Notes: generated from the letters alone by a model not told the origin. Positions 24,623-33,235 are shown, numbered from the stretch's first letter. The stretch: DNA of 64,000 bases from Frateuria_A sp051900425 (GCF_051900425.1 NZ_JBHZGK010000002.1:310001-374000); one strand, 5' to 3'. A program made the numbers and translations.

Positions 24623-26343
24623 GTCTGTCCCTGCGTTGGCGAGCCCTGTTGCTGAGCCTGTTGCTGACCAGTACCGCCGCCTTCGCAACGGATCCGCCGC
24701 ACCAGGCGCACCCCGTCGCTCCCGCCACCACGGCAACACCGAAACCCGGCCATGCCGCGATCGCCAGCGCCAACTTCCTGGCCACCAACGCTGGCCTGGA
24801 AGTACTGGCCAGGGGCGGCAACGCGTTCGACGCGGCGGTGGCGGTAGCGTCCACGCTGTCGGTGGTCGAGCCGGAGAGTTCGGGACTGGGCGGCGGTTTC
24901 ATGGCCGTGCTGCGGCGCGCCTCGGACGGGCGCGAGGTGTTCATCGACGCGCGCGAAGTGGCGCCGGCGGCGGTGGATGCCAAGGATTACGTCAATCCTG
25001 ATGGCTCGCCCAACCGCGACGCGGCGCTGAACGGTCCACTTTCGGCCGGCATTCCGGGCGAGCCGGCAGGCCTGGCCTGGCTCTCCCGGCACTACGGCAA
25101 GCTCCCGCTGTCGGCCTCGCTGGCGCCGGCGATCCGCACCGCACGTGACGGCTTCAAGCCGGACAGCCGCCTGCGCAACGCGATCGCCGAGCGTGCAGAC
25201 GATCTGAAGCGCTGGCCCGCCTCCGAGGCGAAGTATTTCGTCGAAGGCAAGCCGCCCGTCGAAGGCACGCTCTGGCGCGACCCGGACCAGGCACGCACGC
25301 TCGAGATCCTCGCCAAAGAGGGGCGCGACGGCTTCTATCAGGGTGAAGTGGCCAGGAAGCTGGTGGCCGCCGTGCGCGCGGCCGGCGGCAACTGGACCGA
25401 GGCGGACCTGGCCGGCTACCAGGTCAAGGAACGTGCGCCGATCAGCGTGGACTACCGCGGCTACCGCATCGTCACCGCGCCGCCGCCGTCTTCCGGCGGC
25501 GTGGCGATCGCCGAGATCCTCAACATCCTGCGCGGCGTGGACATGGACAAGCTCGACCGCGCCCATCGCGTGCACTACGTGGTCGAGGCGATGCGCCGCG
25601 CCTTCCGCGACCACAACGATTACCTCGGCGATCCGGATTTCGTGAAGATGCCGCTGGACATGCTGCTGTCGCCGTTCTACGCCGACGGCCTGCGCCAGAG
25701 CATCCTGCCGGACAGGGCCACGCCCTCCTCGATGCTGCCGCACACCGGCGCCTCCGACCCCGGTCCGCACACCACGCATTTCTCGATCATCGACAAGGAC
25801 GGCAACATGATCGCCGTCACCTCGACGGTGAACTACACGCTCGGTTCCACCTTCGTCGCCGCCGGCACCGGCGTGCTGCTCAACGACGAGATGGACGACT
25901 TCGCCCTGGTGCCGGGCAAGCCCAACGTCTACGGCCTGCTCGGCAGCAAGGCCAACGCGCCGGTCGGCGGCAAGCGCATGCTTTCCTCGATGTCGCCCAG
26001 CCTGGTGATCGGTCAGGACCGCACCGCGGTGATCGGCTCGCCTGGTGGTTCGACCATCATCACCCAGGTGCTCGAAGGCATCCTCGCCTTCATCGACGGC
26101 AAGGACGCCGGCGCCATCGTTGCCCAGAAGCGCTACCACCACCAGTTCCTGCCCGATCGCGTGGACGTGGAGCAGGGCGTGTTCGACCCGGCCACCACGA
26201 AAGAGCTCGAGCGCATGGGCTACACGCTGCACCCGCGTGATCCCTGGGGCTTCATGAACGTGGTCACCTGGGACCACCGCAGCAACACGCTCCAGGCGGC
26301 CAGCGATCCGCGGCGGCCCTCGGGATTGGGCAAGGTGCAGTAG
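24619..26343 (+). CDS. ggt: Gamma-glutamyltranspeptidase
   Basis: 574 residues with a Sec signal (LRWRALLLSLLLTSTAAFA). The N-terminal nucleophile after self-cleavage is Thr385 in HTTHFSIIDKDGNM, so the large subunit ends at 384 and the small subunit begins TTHFS. Other family motifs are SSGLGGGF and SPGGSTIITQVL. The periplasmic enzyme breaks or transfers the gamma-glutamyl bond of glutathione. The start overlaps the ferredoxin stop. A family-A repeat follows the gene. Confidence 0.95.
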   Translation: MSLSLRWRALLLSLLLTSTAAFATDPPHQAHPVAPATTATPKPGHAAIASANFLATNAGLEVLARGGNAFDAAVAVASTLSVVEPESSGLGGGFMAVLRRASDGREVFIDAREVAPAAVDAKDYVNPDGSPNRDAALNGPLSAGIPGEPAGLAWLSRHYGKLPLSASLAPAIRTARDGFKPDSRLRNAIAERADDLKRWPASEAKYFVEGKPPVEGTLWRDPDQARTLEILAKEGRDGFYQGEVARKLVAAVRAAGGNWTEADLAGYQVKERAPISVDYRGYRIVTAPPPSSGGVAIAEILNILRGVDMDKLDRAHRVHYVVEAMRRAFRDHNDYLGDPDFVKMPLDMLLSPFYADGLRQSILPDRATPSSMLPHTGASDPGPHTTHFSIIDKDGNMIAVTSTVNYTLGSTFVAAGTGVLLNDEMDDFALVPGKPNVYGLLGSKANAPVGGKRMLSSMSPSLVIGQDRTAVIGSPGGSTIITQVLEGILAFIDGKDAGAIVAQKRYHHQFLPDRVDVEQGVFDPATTKELERMGYTLHPRDPWGFMNVVTWDHRSNTLQAASDPRRPSGLGKVQ

Positions 26344-26355
26344 GTCGCACTTCCC

Positions 26356-26432
26356 CGCAAGGCTTCCCCCATCCGCCTGTCGGCACCTTCCCCCGTTCAA
26401 CGGGGGAAGGTGCCCGGAGGCGGAAGGGGGGG
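26356..26432. repeat. Family-A repeat, two half-units around one hairpin
   Basis: CGCAAGGCTTCCCCCATCCG and CCTGTCGGCA form the left half, CCTTCCCCCGTTCAACGGGG the start of the central hairpin, and TGCCCGGAGGCGGAAGGGGG a worn right half. Lies between ggt and the hydrolase gene. Confidence 0.8.
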
Positions 26433-26526
26433 CGCCTTTGCCTTGCGCCCCACCATCGCCCCCGGCAGACAGCAGTGCCCCCCCTGCGTAGAATCCGGGG
26501 AAGCATCCTTGGACAGGGGACGTGTC

Positions 26527-27390
26527 ATGCAGCTGTGGTCCCTTGAGGGCAACACCCAGAAACTCGACGGCGGGGCGATGTTCGGCAACGCGCCGCGGGC
26601 CATGTGGGCGCGCTGGATCGAGCCGGACGCGGAGAACCGCATCCCGCTGGCCTGCCGCTGCCTGCTGGTGAAGGACCTGGACGGTCGCAACGTGCTGTTC
26701 GAGACCGGTATCGGGGCCTTTTTCGAGCCGAAGCTGCGCGAGCGCTATGGCGTGGTCGAGGACCGCCACGTGCTGCTCGAGTCGCTGGCCGAAGCCGGCC
26801 TCTCGCACGAGGACATCGATGCGGTGGTCCTCTCCCATCTTCACTTCGACCACGCCGGCGGCCTGCTGGCGCCGTGGGCGGAAGGGCAGCCGCCGCGGCT
26901 GCTGTTCCCCAACGCCACTTTCATCGTTGGTGCCGAGCACTGGCGCCGCGCGCAGTCGCCGCACCCGCGCGACCGCGCCTCGTTCATTCCCGAACTGGCC
27001 GGGCTGCTGGAAGCCAGCGGCCGGCTGGAGCTGGTCGAAGGACCGCACTCGAAGGCGCTCGGCGAATCGGTGCGCTTCCACTTTTCCGACGGCCACACGC
27101 CCGGGCTGATGCTGTCCGAGGTCGGCGGCGTGGTGTTCTGCGCGGACCTGATCCCGGGCCGGCCCTGGGTGCACCTGCCGATCACCATGGGTTACGACCG
27201 CGCGCCGGAGACCCTGATCGACGAGAAACGCGGCTTCCTCGAAGACAAGCTCGCGCGCGGCGTTCGGCTGTTCTTCACCCATGACCACGCCTGCGCCCTG
27301 GCCAGGGTGACCCGCGATGACCGCGGCCGCTTCGGCACGACGGACGAACAGGCGAGGCTGCGTGGCCAGCCTGCCGGGGCGATGGGGTGA
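26527..27390 (+). CDS. Metallo-beta-lactamase-fold hydrolase
   Basis: 287 residues with the metal-binding signature LSHLHFDHAGG, a later His in DGHTPGLM, Asp in VVFCADLIPG and a terminal His in FFTHDH. Together these supply the seven ligands of a two-metal MBL site. No signal peptide, so probably cytoplasmic. Closest in style to quorum-quenching/glyoxalase-like hydrolases, but the substrate cannot be told. GGGGA lies upstream of the ATG. Its TGA overlaps the GTG of the next gene (GTGA), so the pair is coupled. Confidence 0.85.
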   Translation: MQLWSLEGNTQKLDGGAMFGNAPRAMWARWIEPDAENRIPLACRCLLVKDLDGRNVLFETGIGAFFEPKLRERYGVVEDRHVLLESLAEAGLSHEDIDAVVLSHLHFDHAGGLLAPWAEGQPPRLLFPNATFIVGAEHWRRAQSPHPRDRASFIPELAGLLEASGRLELVEGPHSKALGESVRFHFSDGHTPGLMLSEVGGVVFCADLIPGRPWVHLPITMGYDRAPETLIDEKRGFLEDKLARGVRLFFTHDHACALARVTRDDRGRFGTTDEQARLRGQPAGAMG

Positions 27391-28436
27391 GGCGCCACCT
27401 GCGGGTCGGCACGCGGGCTCTGCTGCTGCGCGGCATCGGCGCCGTGCTGCTGATTGCGGGCCTGGGACTGGCGGCGGTCACAGAGCGCGGCCTGCTGCTG
27501 CATCACCTGGCCGCGGCGCGCCACGGCGGCGACGTGGTCCAGGTCGGCTCGGGCGGGCCGCAACCGGGACAGCACGGCAGCATGGTGCTGGTTTCGGGCA
27601 CGCCGGAAGTGATCGAGGCGCCGCACGATGCGGACTTCAACCTGACCGTATCCACGCCCGTGCTTACCCGCCGCGTGGAAATGTTCCAGTGGCGCGAGGT
27701 GCATGTCGGCGACGACGTGCACTACGAGCTGGACTGGTCGGATGAACTGCAGGACACGGGCCGGTTCAAGCAGCCGCGCGGGCACGCCAACCCGAAAACC
27801 ATGCCGTTGCAGGGCCAGCGCCTGGTGGCAGGCAAGGTGCAGGTCGGCGGCTTTGCGCTGGGACCGCTGCTGGTGCGCGCGCTGCCCGGCACGGAAACGG
27901 TGGCGCCGGACCCGTCGCGCCTGCCGGCCAACCTGGCCGCGAGCTTCAGTCTCTATCACGACTACCTCACCACCAGCGTCGACCCCGGCTCGCCGCGGCT
28001 GGGCGACGTACGGGTGAGCTGGCAGGCGGTGCCGGTGCAGCCGGTCACGATCTTCGCCCGCCTCGATGGCGACCGGCTGGTGCGGGCCAGCCAGGCGGAC
28101 GACCAGGGCTACCAGGTGCAGGTGGGCGAGCGTTCGCTCAGCGACGTGCTGCCCGACGTGCCCGATCCGCCGGAGTTCACGGTCGCGCGTCGTCTCGGCG
28201 CGATCCTGCTGGCCGCGCTGGGCGCGTTCCTGTTGCTGTGGGAACGCCGCCAGCGCGTCGGCGACGTGGCGCTGGCGCCGGCCGTGGGCGTGACGGCGAT
28301 CGGTGCGGTGTCGTGCGCGTCCTGGCTTGGCGGTGACTGGCCACCCGTGTTGAGCTGGCTCGCGGTGACGGCCGCCGGCGTGCTGGTGGTGGTCTTGCTG
28401 CACCGGCGGATGGGGCGGCCGGACCGGGCGCATTGA
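27387..28436 (+). CDS. TMEM43-family membrane protein
   Basis: 349 residues: one N-terminal membrane helix (LLLRGIGAVLLIAGLGLAAV), a large extracytoplasmic domain, and a cluster of about three helices at the C-terminus. The stretch DFNLTVSTPVLTRRVEMFQW with WREVHVGDDVHYELDW is characteristic of TMEM43/LUMA homologues. In eukaryotes that protein sits in the inner nuclear membrane; the bacterial role is unknown. GTG start, four-base overlap with the hydrolase gene. Confidence 0.82.
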   Translation: MRRHLRVGTRALLLRGIGAVLLIAGLGLAAVTERGLLLHHLAAARHGGDVVQVGSGGPQPGQHGSMVLVSGTPEVIEAPHDADFNLTVSTPVLTRRVEMFQWREVHVGDDVHYELDWSDELQDTGRFKQPRGHANPKTMPLQGQRLVAGKVQVGGFALGPLLVRALPGTETVAPDPSRLPANLAASFSLYHDYLTTSVDPGSPRLGDVRVSWQAVPVQPVTIFARLDGDRLVRASQADDQGYQVQVGERSLSDVLPDVPDPPEFTVARRLGAILLAALGAFLLLWERRQRVGDVALAPAVGVTAIGAVSCASWLGGDWPPVLSWLAVTAAGVLVVVLLHRRMGRPDRAH

Positions 28437-28753
28437 TCGGGCGCTCCGCGGTCGCGGGAAGCTCCGGCAAGCGCAGCGCCCCATTCTGAAATCCTTCCCC
28501 CGTTCACGGGGGAACGTGCCCTAAGGACGGACGGGGAGGCCTTGCGAAAGGCTCGCCCGGGCGTCCCGCTCAAGAGCGCCCCATCTGCCTGTCGGCACCT
28601 TCCCCACGCGCGGGGAAGGACCGAAGGAGGGCGCCTCGTCCGGGAACCTTGCCCCGCGAAGGCCTGCAGATGGCAGTGCAGCGATGGAGCCTGGGCCCTG
28701 ACGGGAAAGGGCCCCTTTCGGGGCCCCGGCGAGGAGGGACGCGTCCGCGGGAC
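28437..28753. repeat. Gene-free 317 bp with worn family-A repeats
   Basis: A right-hand half-unit (CCTTCCCCCGTTCACGGGGG, then TGCCCTAAGGACGGACGGGG and CCTTGCG) lies at about 28493-28547. A left-hand half-unit (GCGCCCCATCTGCCTGTCGG, CACCTTCCCC...GGGGAAGG) lies at about 28576-28619. The rest holds a terminator for the minus-strand HDOD gene and nothing else I can support. Confidence 0.75.
28705..28727 (-). terminator. Terminator after the HDOD gene
   Basis: On the minus strand, a seven-base GGGCCCC/GGGGCCC stem with a GAAA tetraloop is followed by TTT. The U-run is short, so strength is uncertain. Confidence 0.6.
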
Positions 28754-30016
28754 TCAGGCCGCGACGGCCGGCGCCTTGGGCTCGGCGAAGGCGTACACCT
28801 GGTCCGCCCACTGGGTAGCTTCCAGGTAGATGCCGGCCATTCGCTGGATCTGCTGGGGCTGGGCCTGGCCGCTCAGCTGGCCGGCTTCCCACGCGTGGAT
28901 CTGTTCCAGCAGCGGGCCGAACGGACCGCGGTTGCCGACCAGCGCCTCGCGGATTTCGGGCACCAGCGGGAGCTGTTCGAGCACGAACTCCATCGGCGCG
29001 CACATCAGCACGTCCAGCAGGGAGAACAGGCCGACGGTGAAAGCCATCTCTTTCTGCTGGCGCGGCATGTGCGAAGCCAGCTGCTCGCACATGTGCGCGC
29101 GGATCAACGCGGTGCGCAACAGCTCCGGCGGCCGGTCGTCCATGCCGCCGAGCGACATGGTGTAGATCCAGTTGCGCATGCGCGTGACGCCGAAGAAGAT
29201 CGCCGCCTGCTGCACGGACTTGAGCTGCTTGGGCAGGCCGAAATAGGCCGAGTTCACGCAGCTGAGCAGCTTGTAGGAAAGGATCGCGTCGTTGCGAATG
29301 ATGTCGCCGAGCTCCACCGGGCCGGGGCTGTTTTCCTGCAGTTCGCGCATCAGGCGCAGCATCGACAGGCGGTTGGCCGAAAGCACCGGCACTTCCACCT
29401 GGTCGGGGATCAGCAGGTAGCGGCCCTGGATCGCCTGCAGCGGAAGCTCCAGGCAGCGGTGATAGGTGGCGTGGTCGTCGACCTGGCCGGCGATCACCCA
29501 GATGCCACGCTCGTGCAGCTGCTGCGCGCGTTCGCGCAGTTGCTCGGGGGACAGCGCGCGGGCGTCCAGCCGCACGAACTGCACGATCTGCAGCAGTGCC
29601 TCGAACGCGACCGAGCCATGCAGGTCGGCCGCGCCGACGTCCAGCATCAACAGGCAGCCACGCTGGGCCATCTTGTTGAGCCGGTCCATCAGTTCGGGGT
29701 CGTCGGCCATCGACGGCTGCAGCACCACCCCGAAACGCGGCTGGTGCGCCAGCACGTCGGTCTGGCCCAGCAGCAGTTCGCGCGAAAGGGTAAGGAAGGT
29801 GCGGTTGCCGCGCACCAGCCGGGTCAGCGCGCCATCGGCCAGGGTCGAGAGCACCCGCTGCATCAGCTCGTGCTCGTCGCCGGCGTGGCGGTGGAACATC
29901 ACCTCGTAGGCGAACAGCTCGCGTTTCTGGTCCAGCATCGGCACCCGTACCACCGGCAGCGGGATGTCGCGGTTGCCGGCAAGGCGGGACTGGGCGGAAA
30001 CGGCGGTATCGCTCAT
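28754..30016 (-). CDS. HDOD-domain signalling protein with degenerate EAL-like N-terminus
   Basis: 420 residues. The N-terminal half (VRVPMLDQKRELFAYEVMFH, MLDVGAADL) resembles an EAL fold but lacks the catalytic EAL motif and metal-binding residues, so it should not cleave c-di-GMP. The C-terminal HDOD domain (from about 205) includes NDAILSYKLLSCVNSAYFGL and VTRMRNWIYTMSLGG. Relatives of this YuxH/CdgJ architecture affect motility and biofilm. It lies downstream of flgN on the same strand with an 82-base gap, consistent with a flagellar link. Confidence 0.87.
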   Translation of the reverse strand: MSDTAVSAQSRLAGNRDIPLPVVRVPMLDQKRELFAYEVMFHRHAGDEHELMQRVLSTLADGALTRLVRGNRTFLTLSRELLLGQTDVLAHQPRFGVVLQPSMADDPELMDRLNKMAQRGCLLMLDVGAADLHGSVAFEALLQIVQFVRLDARALSPEQLRERAQQLHERGIWVIAGQVDDHATYHRCLELPLQAIQGRYLLIPDQVEVPVLSANRLSMLRLMRELQENSPGPVELGDIIRNDAILSYKLLSCVNSAYFGLPKQLKSVQQAAIFFGVTRMRNWIYTMSLGGMDDRPPELLRTALIRAHMCEQLASHMPRQQKEMAFTVGLFSLLDVLMCAPMEFVLEQLPLVPEIREALVGNRGPFGPLLEQIHAWEAGQLSGQAQPQQIQRMAGIYLEATQWADQVYAFAEPKAPAVAA

Positions 30017-30098
30017 GTCTTGATCTACTCGCGGGCTAGGCCGCCTGGGGTGGATCGCCACCGGCCTCGCGGCGCGGTGTCCGTGGGACTCGTATCGG

Positions 30099-30548
30099 TC
30101 AGGCCGAGGCCAGGTGGTGCGAGCGCAAGGCCGTGCGCACTTCGCCACCGGGTCCGTACACGCTGCGCACGTCGCCGCCCTGGCCGCTCAGCACGGCCAG
30201 CGCCTCGCGCACCTGCGCCAGCCGCTGGTTGACGAGGCTGCCGTTGCGCTGGTTCATCTCCTGGCATCCGCGGATCACCTCGAGCACCTCGCGCCAGCGC
30301 GACTCGGTGCGCGCGGCTGCGTTCGGCTCGAGCTTGAGCATCTGCACGCGTTCGGCGTCCAGTTCTTCCAGCCGCTGCATCAGCGCCTGCTTGCGCGTGC
30401 CGGCGCGGTCGAGTGCGGCCGCATCGGCGCCGACGAGTGCTTCGCGCTCGGCGACCAGGGCGGCCGAAAGCTCGGTGGCGGCCCGGTGCAGGTCCTCCAC
30501 CACCGCGTCCAGCGCGGCTTCGAGCTCGTGGTGCAGCAGCTTGCTCAT
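30099..30548 (-). CDS. flgN: FlgN, export chaperone for hook-filament junction proteins
   Basis: 149 residues, almost entirely helical, with Leu/Glu/Ala heptads, as expected for FlgN. It binds FlgK and FlgL before export. It follows flgM with a 9-base gap under the same sigma-28 promoter. Sequence conservation is low in this family, so the call leans on context and the pattern RRxxL-free, Asn-containing stretch CQEMNQRNGSLVNQRLAQV. Confidence 0.9.
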   Translation of the reverse strand: MSKLLHHELEAALDAVVEDLHRAATELSAALVAEREALVGADAAALDRAGTRKQALMQRLEELDAERVQMLKLEPNAAARTESRWREVLEVIRGCQEMNQRNGSLVNQRLAQVREALAVLSGQGGDVRSVYGPGGEVRTALRSHHLASA

Positions 30549-30557
30549 GACGTGCGG

Positions 30558-30884
30558 TTACGGCTTCGCCGGGCCGGCGATCTGCGCGTCGAGCGCGATC
30601 ATCTTGTCGGCGATGGCGGCCGGATTGACCTGGTAGCTGCCGTCGGCGATCGCCTGGCGGATCTTCTCCACCCGCTTGGCGTCGATCGCGGACTGGCCAT
30701 CCACCTTGGCGGCATCCTGCAACGCGCGCGCCGAGTCGGTCAGGCGGACGCTGTCGTCCTTGCCCGGCACGCTGGCGGGAGCGTCGGTCGCGGCGTTGCT
30801 GCTGCCGGCGGCGGCACCGTTGGCCTGGTTGCCGGGTGCCTGGGGCAGGAGCGGCAAGCCGTTGTTGGAAATGGTCGTGTTCAT
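30558..30884 (-). CDS. flgM: FlgM, anti-sigma-28 factor
   Basis: 108 residues. A disordered, Ala/Asn-rich N-terminus precedes the sigma-28 binding helices (DSVRLTDSARAL and VEKIRQAIADGSYQVNPAAI, followed by ADKMI). FlgM holds FliA inactive until it is secreted through the finished hook-basal body. A near-consensus FliA promoter lies 38 bases upstream, so FlgM is itself made under FliA, closing a feedback loop. Confidence 0.95.
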   Translation of the reverse strand: MNTTISNNGLPLLPQAPGNQANGAAAGSSNAATDAPASVPGKDDSVRLTDSARALQDAAKVDGQSAIDAKRVEKIRQAIADGSYQVNPAAIADKMIALDAQIAGPAKP

Positions 30885-30921
30885 CGGTCCTTCTCGAGTC
30901 GGTTAGGCCCTGTCCCTTGGG

Positions 30922-30948
30922 GAATCGGCCGGGCTGGAGAAAACTTTA
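30922..30948 (-). promoter_or_regulatory. Sigma-28 (FliA) promoter for flgMN
   Basis: Read on the minus strand: TAAAGTTT, 11 bases, GCCGATTC. This matches the FliA consensus TAAAGTTT-N11-GCCGATAA at 14 of 16 positions with exact spacing. Confidence 0.92.
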
Positions 30949-30982
30949 GTGCTTTCGGGAACATCGGTTTTCGGCGACCGTT

Positions 30983-31678
30983 CTAAGGTAGCGCCACGAC
31001 CACGCCGGGGCCGCGCACGACCGCGTCCACCACCCGGCCGGAGCTGCCGTTGCGCACCCGCAGGCGGGCCCCTGCGTCGCCACTGCCCAGCGCCACGCCG
31101 TCGGCACGCACGGCGATCCCGTCCAGTTCGGCCACCAGCTGCACGTGGTCGCCCGCGCGTACCGTCTGCCGTCCGCCCAACGCGCCGGGCGTGAGCACGC
31201 TGCCGGCGGCGACCGGGCGCGACAGGCTGCGCTCGGCCACCTGGTCCAGGCCGCCGATGTAGCCGTAGGGCAGGCGGGTGACGTCGCGCTCCTCGCTGCG
31301 CACATCGGCCGCCACGATGCCGTCGCCGCGGATCAGCGGCCGGTTGGCCACCAGCACCTGGCGCCAGACCTTCAGCGTCACCGGTACGCGCAAGGTCCAG
31401 CCATCGGCGGTCGGGCAACGCATCAACACGCTCAACCGCGGCGTCATGCGCAGACCGCCGGGCAGGCTGGCGGTGAGCGGCATGGCGCAGTCGGCGATAT
31501 GCAGGCGAGGGTCCAGCGCCTCGGAGGCCACCTCGACCCGGCTGGCCGGCGCGGCGTATTGCTGTTCGACGAAGCGCTCGGCCTGGGCGCGCAAGTCCGC
31601 CTCCGACAGCGGCGCGGCGAGGGCCGGCAGAACCGTCCCGAGCAGCGCGAGCAGCAGGCAGCGGCGCGCCAGGCCCAT
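30983..31678 (-). CDS. flgA: FlgA, P-ring assembly chaperone
   Basis: 231 residues with a Sec signal (RCLLLALLGTVLPALAA). An SAF-domain C-terminal part follows (RPLIRGDGIVAADVRSEERD, RPVAAGSVLTPGAL, VQLVAELDGIAVRADGVALG). It works in the periplasm to assemble FlgI into the P ring. Its ATG overlaps the last base of the receptor gene's stop (TGATG), so the two are translationally coupled and share the upstream flagellar promoters. Confidence 0.94.
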   Translation of the reverse strand: MGLARRCLLLALLGTVLPALAAPLSEADLRAQAERFVEQQYAAPASRVEVASEALDPRLHIADCAMPLTASLPGGLRMTPRLSVLMRCPTADGWTLRVPVTLKVWRQVLVANRPLIRGDGIVAADVRSEERDVTRLPYGYIGGLDQVAERSLSRPVAAGSVLTPGALGGRQTVRAGDHVQLVAELDGIAVRADGVALGSGDAGARLRVRNGSSGRVVDAVVRGPGVVVALP

Positions 31679-32982
31679 CAGGCCTCCGCCAGCAGGGCGG
31701 CGAGCTGAGTGACCAGTGCCTCGCGTTCGGATTCCAGCCGCTGGCTGAGCTGCTGGGCCTGTTCGACCTGGCCGTTGCAGAGCAGGCCGACGAAGGCATT
31801 GCCGTGCTCGGACAGGCGCGCGCCGGCTTCGCTGAGGGCGTTGGCGGCGGGATGATCGGGGTGCTGGGCGGCCAGGCGGCGCACGGTGCGGTCCAGCGCG
31901 TCGGTGTCGAACCAGCGGCGGTCGAGCGCGCCCGGTTCGAGCAGCGCCAGGTCGGTCGCCTGGCGGAGGCCCTGGGCCGATTCGCGCACGGCCAGGCTGA
32001 GGCTCGCCGGGTCGTTGCCGGCTTCCTGTTCCAGCCAGCCCAGCGCCAGACGGTGGGCGAGCAGCGCGGCGCGGCTGAGCGCCTCGCTCTGCCGGCGCGC
32101 TTCGGTGCTGCGGCGCTGCAACGCGCCGAGCGCCGCCTGCGCAGCAGCCGCGCGGGCCTGCTGCACGTCCTGGCCCTGGCGCAACTGGGCGACCTTCTCG
32201 CTGGCGCCGGCAAGCGCCTCGGCGCTCTTGCCCATCGCGCCGTTGGCCTGGCTGACGCCGGACTGTGCGTGCTCCAGGCGCTGCATGCCCTGCTGCACGT
32301 CGACGTCGAGCTGCCGCGAGAAGTCACCGATGGAGCCGGTGACCGTTTCGATCTCGGTGGTCGCCTGGGTGGTCTTCTCGGCGAGCTGCTTGACCTCGTC
32401 GGCGACCACGGCGAACCCGCGCCCGGCTTCGCCGGCGCGCGCCGCTTCGATCGCCGCGTTCAGTGCGACCAGATTGGTCTGGTGGGCGATTTCCTGCACC
32501 ACGCCGGTGAGCTTGCGGATCTGCTCGACCTGCTCGGCCAGGCGGGCCTGGTTGCGGTTCATCGCCGACAGTGCGCTGCGCAGCAGGCGCAGCTGGCCAT
32601 CCAGCTCGCTGACGCCGGCGCTGCCGGTCTGGCGCGCCTGCTCGACCTGCGTCAAGGCGGTGGCGACCTGCTGCAGGGCCGTCGAGATTCCGGCGCTGGC
32701 GTCCGTCAAGCGGCCGACGCCGTCGCGGCTTTCCTGGGTGGCCTTGTCCAGCGACGACTGTTCGCGCCCCAGCAATTGCGCGGCGGCCAGCACCAGGCCC
32801 TGCTGTTCCAGGGTCTGCAGCGCCAGCACCGACGGCTGGCCGGCGTCCAGGCGGGCCAGCAGCGGGGCCAGCGCGCGGGCGACCGCCGGGTGCTGGTGCG
32901 ACAACTGCGCGAGGCGGGCCTCGTCGCCAGCGGCGGCCGCTTGGACCAGCGCGGCCAGGGACTGGCTACGGATCAGGCTCAT
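31678..32982 (-). CDS. Soluble methyl-accepting chemotaxis-type receptor
   Basis: 434 residues with no membrane helix and no HAMP domain. The receptor hairpin tip reads IAHQTNLVALNAAIEAARAG, followed by GRGFAVVADEVKQLAEKT, which binds CheA/CheW. The N-terminal 60 residues (QSLAALVQAAAAGDEARLAQ) form a short helical cap. The C-terminal 130 residues have the layout of a CZB zinc-sensing domain but lack its usual Cys. It heads an operon with flgA under tandem sigma-54/sigma-28 motifs. Stimulus unknown; a cytoplasmic cue is implied. Confidence 0.88.
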   Translation of the reverse strand: MSLIRSQSLAALVQAAAAGDEARLAQLSHQHPAVARALAPLLARLDAGQPSVLALQTLEQQGLVLAAAQLLGREQSSLDKATQESRDGVGRLTDASAGISTALQQVATALTQVEQARQTGSAGVSELDGQLRLLRSALSAMNRNQARLAEQVEQIRKLTGVVQEIAHQTNLVALNAAIEAARAGEAGRGFAVVADEVKQLAEKTTQATTEIETVTGSIGDFSRQLDVDVQQGMQRLEHAQSGVSQANGAMGKSAEALAGASEKVAQLRQGQDVQQARAAAAQAALGALQRRSTEARRQSEALSRAALLAHRLALGWLEQEAGNDPASLSLAVRESAQGLRQATDLALLEPGALDRRWFDTDALDRTVRRLAAQHPDHPAANALSEAGARLSEHGNAFVGLLCNGQVEQAQQLSQRLESEREALVTQLAALLAEA

Positions 32983-33015
32983 GTGGATTGCGGTTCCTGC
33001 GGATGAATGTTCATG

Positions 33016-33061
33016 ACATCGTCTGGATGCGTCGAAACTTGAACAAGCAATGCGTGTGCCA
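33016..33061 (-). promoter_or_regulatory. Tandem sigma-54 and sigma-28-like promoters for MCP-flgA
   Basis: On the minus strand TGGCACACGCATTGCT (33061-33046) has the exact GG-N10-GC spacing of a sigma-54 site. Four bases downstream, TCAAGTTT-N11-GACGATGT (33042-33016) fits the sigma-28 pattern well in the -35 box and partly in the -10 box. The receptor start lies 33 bases beyond. The -12/-24 element is the stronger match. Confidence 0.75.
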
Positions 33062-33105
33062 GTGCCGACTTTGCGTCCCCGCCTGTGTGGAAGCGCCGCT
33101 CTGTT

Positions 33106-33235
33106 CCTTCCCCCGCGGGCGGGGGAAGGTGCCCGAAGGGCGGATGGGGGAAGTCTTGCGGGGAGCTCACCGGACAACCCGCCCAGGAGCGCCCCCATCC
33201 GCCTGTCGGCACCTTCCCCGTGGAACGGGGGAAGA
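33106..33235. repeat. Family-A repeats in the 347-bp MCP/cheV gap
   Basis: A right-hand half (CCTTCCCCCG...CGGGGGAAGG, then TGCCCGAAGGGCGGATGGGG and GTCTTGCG) is followed after about 40 bases by a left-hand half (GCGCCCCCATCCGCCTGTCG, then a CCTTCCCC/GGGGGAAG hairpin). Here the halves point away from each other, unlike most composites. The rest of the divergent gap holds the receptor promoters; no clear cheV promoter was found. Confidence 0.8.

Noticed and set aside
24451..27288. 945-codon open frame on the minus strand opposite ggt and the hydrolase
   Set aside because: Both plus-strand genes are well-known families with complete motifs; the antisense frame has a composition typical of a GC shadow.
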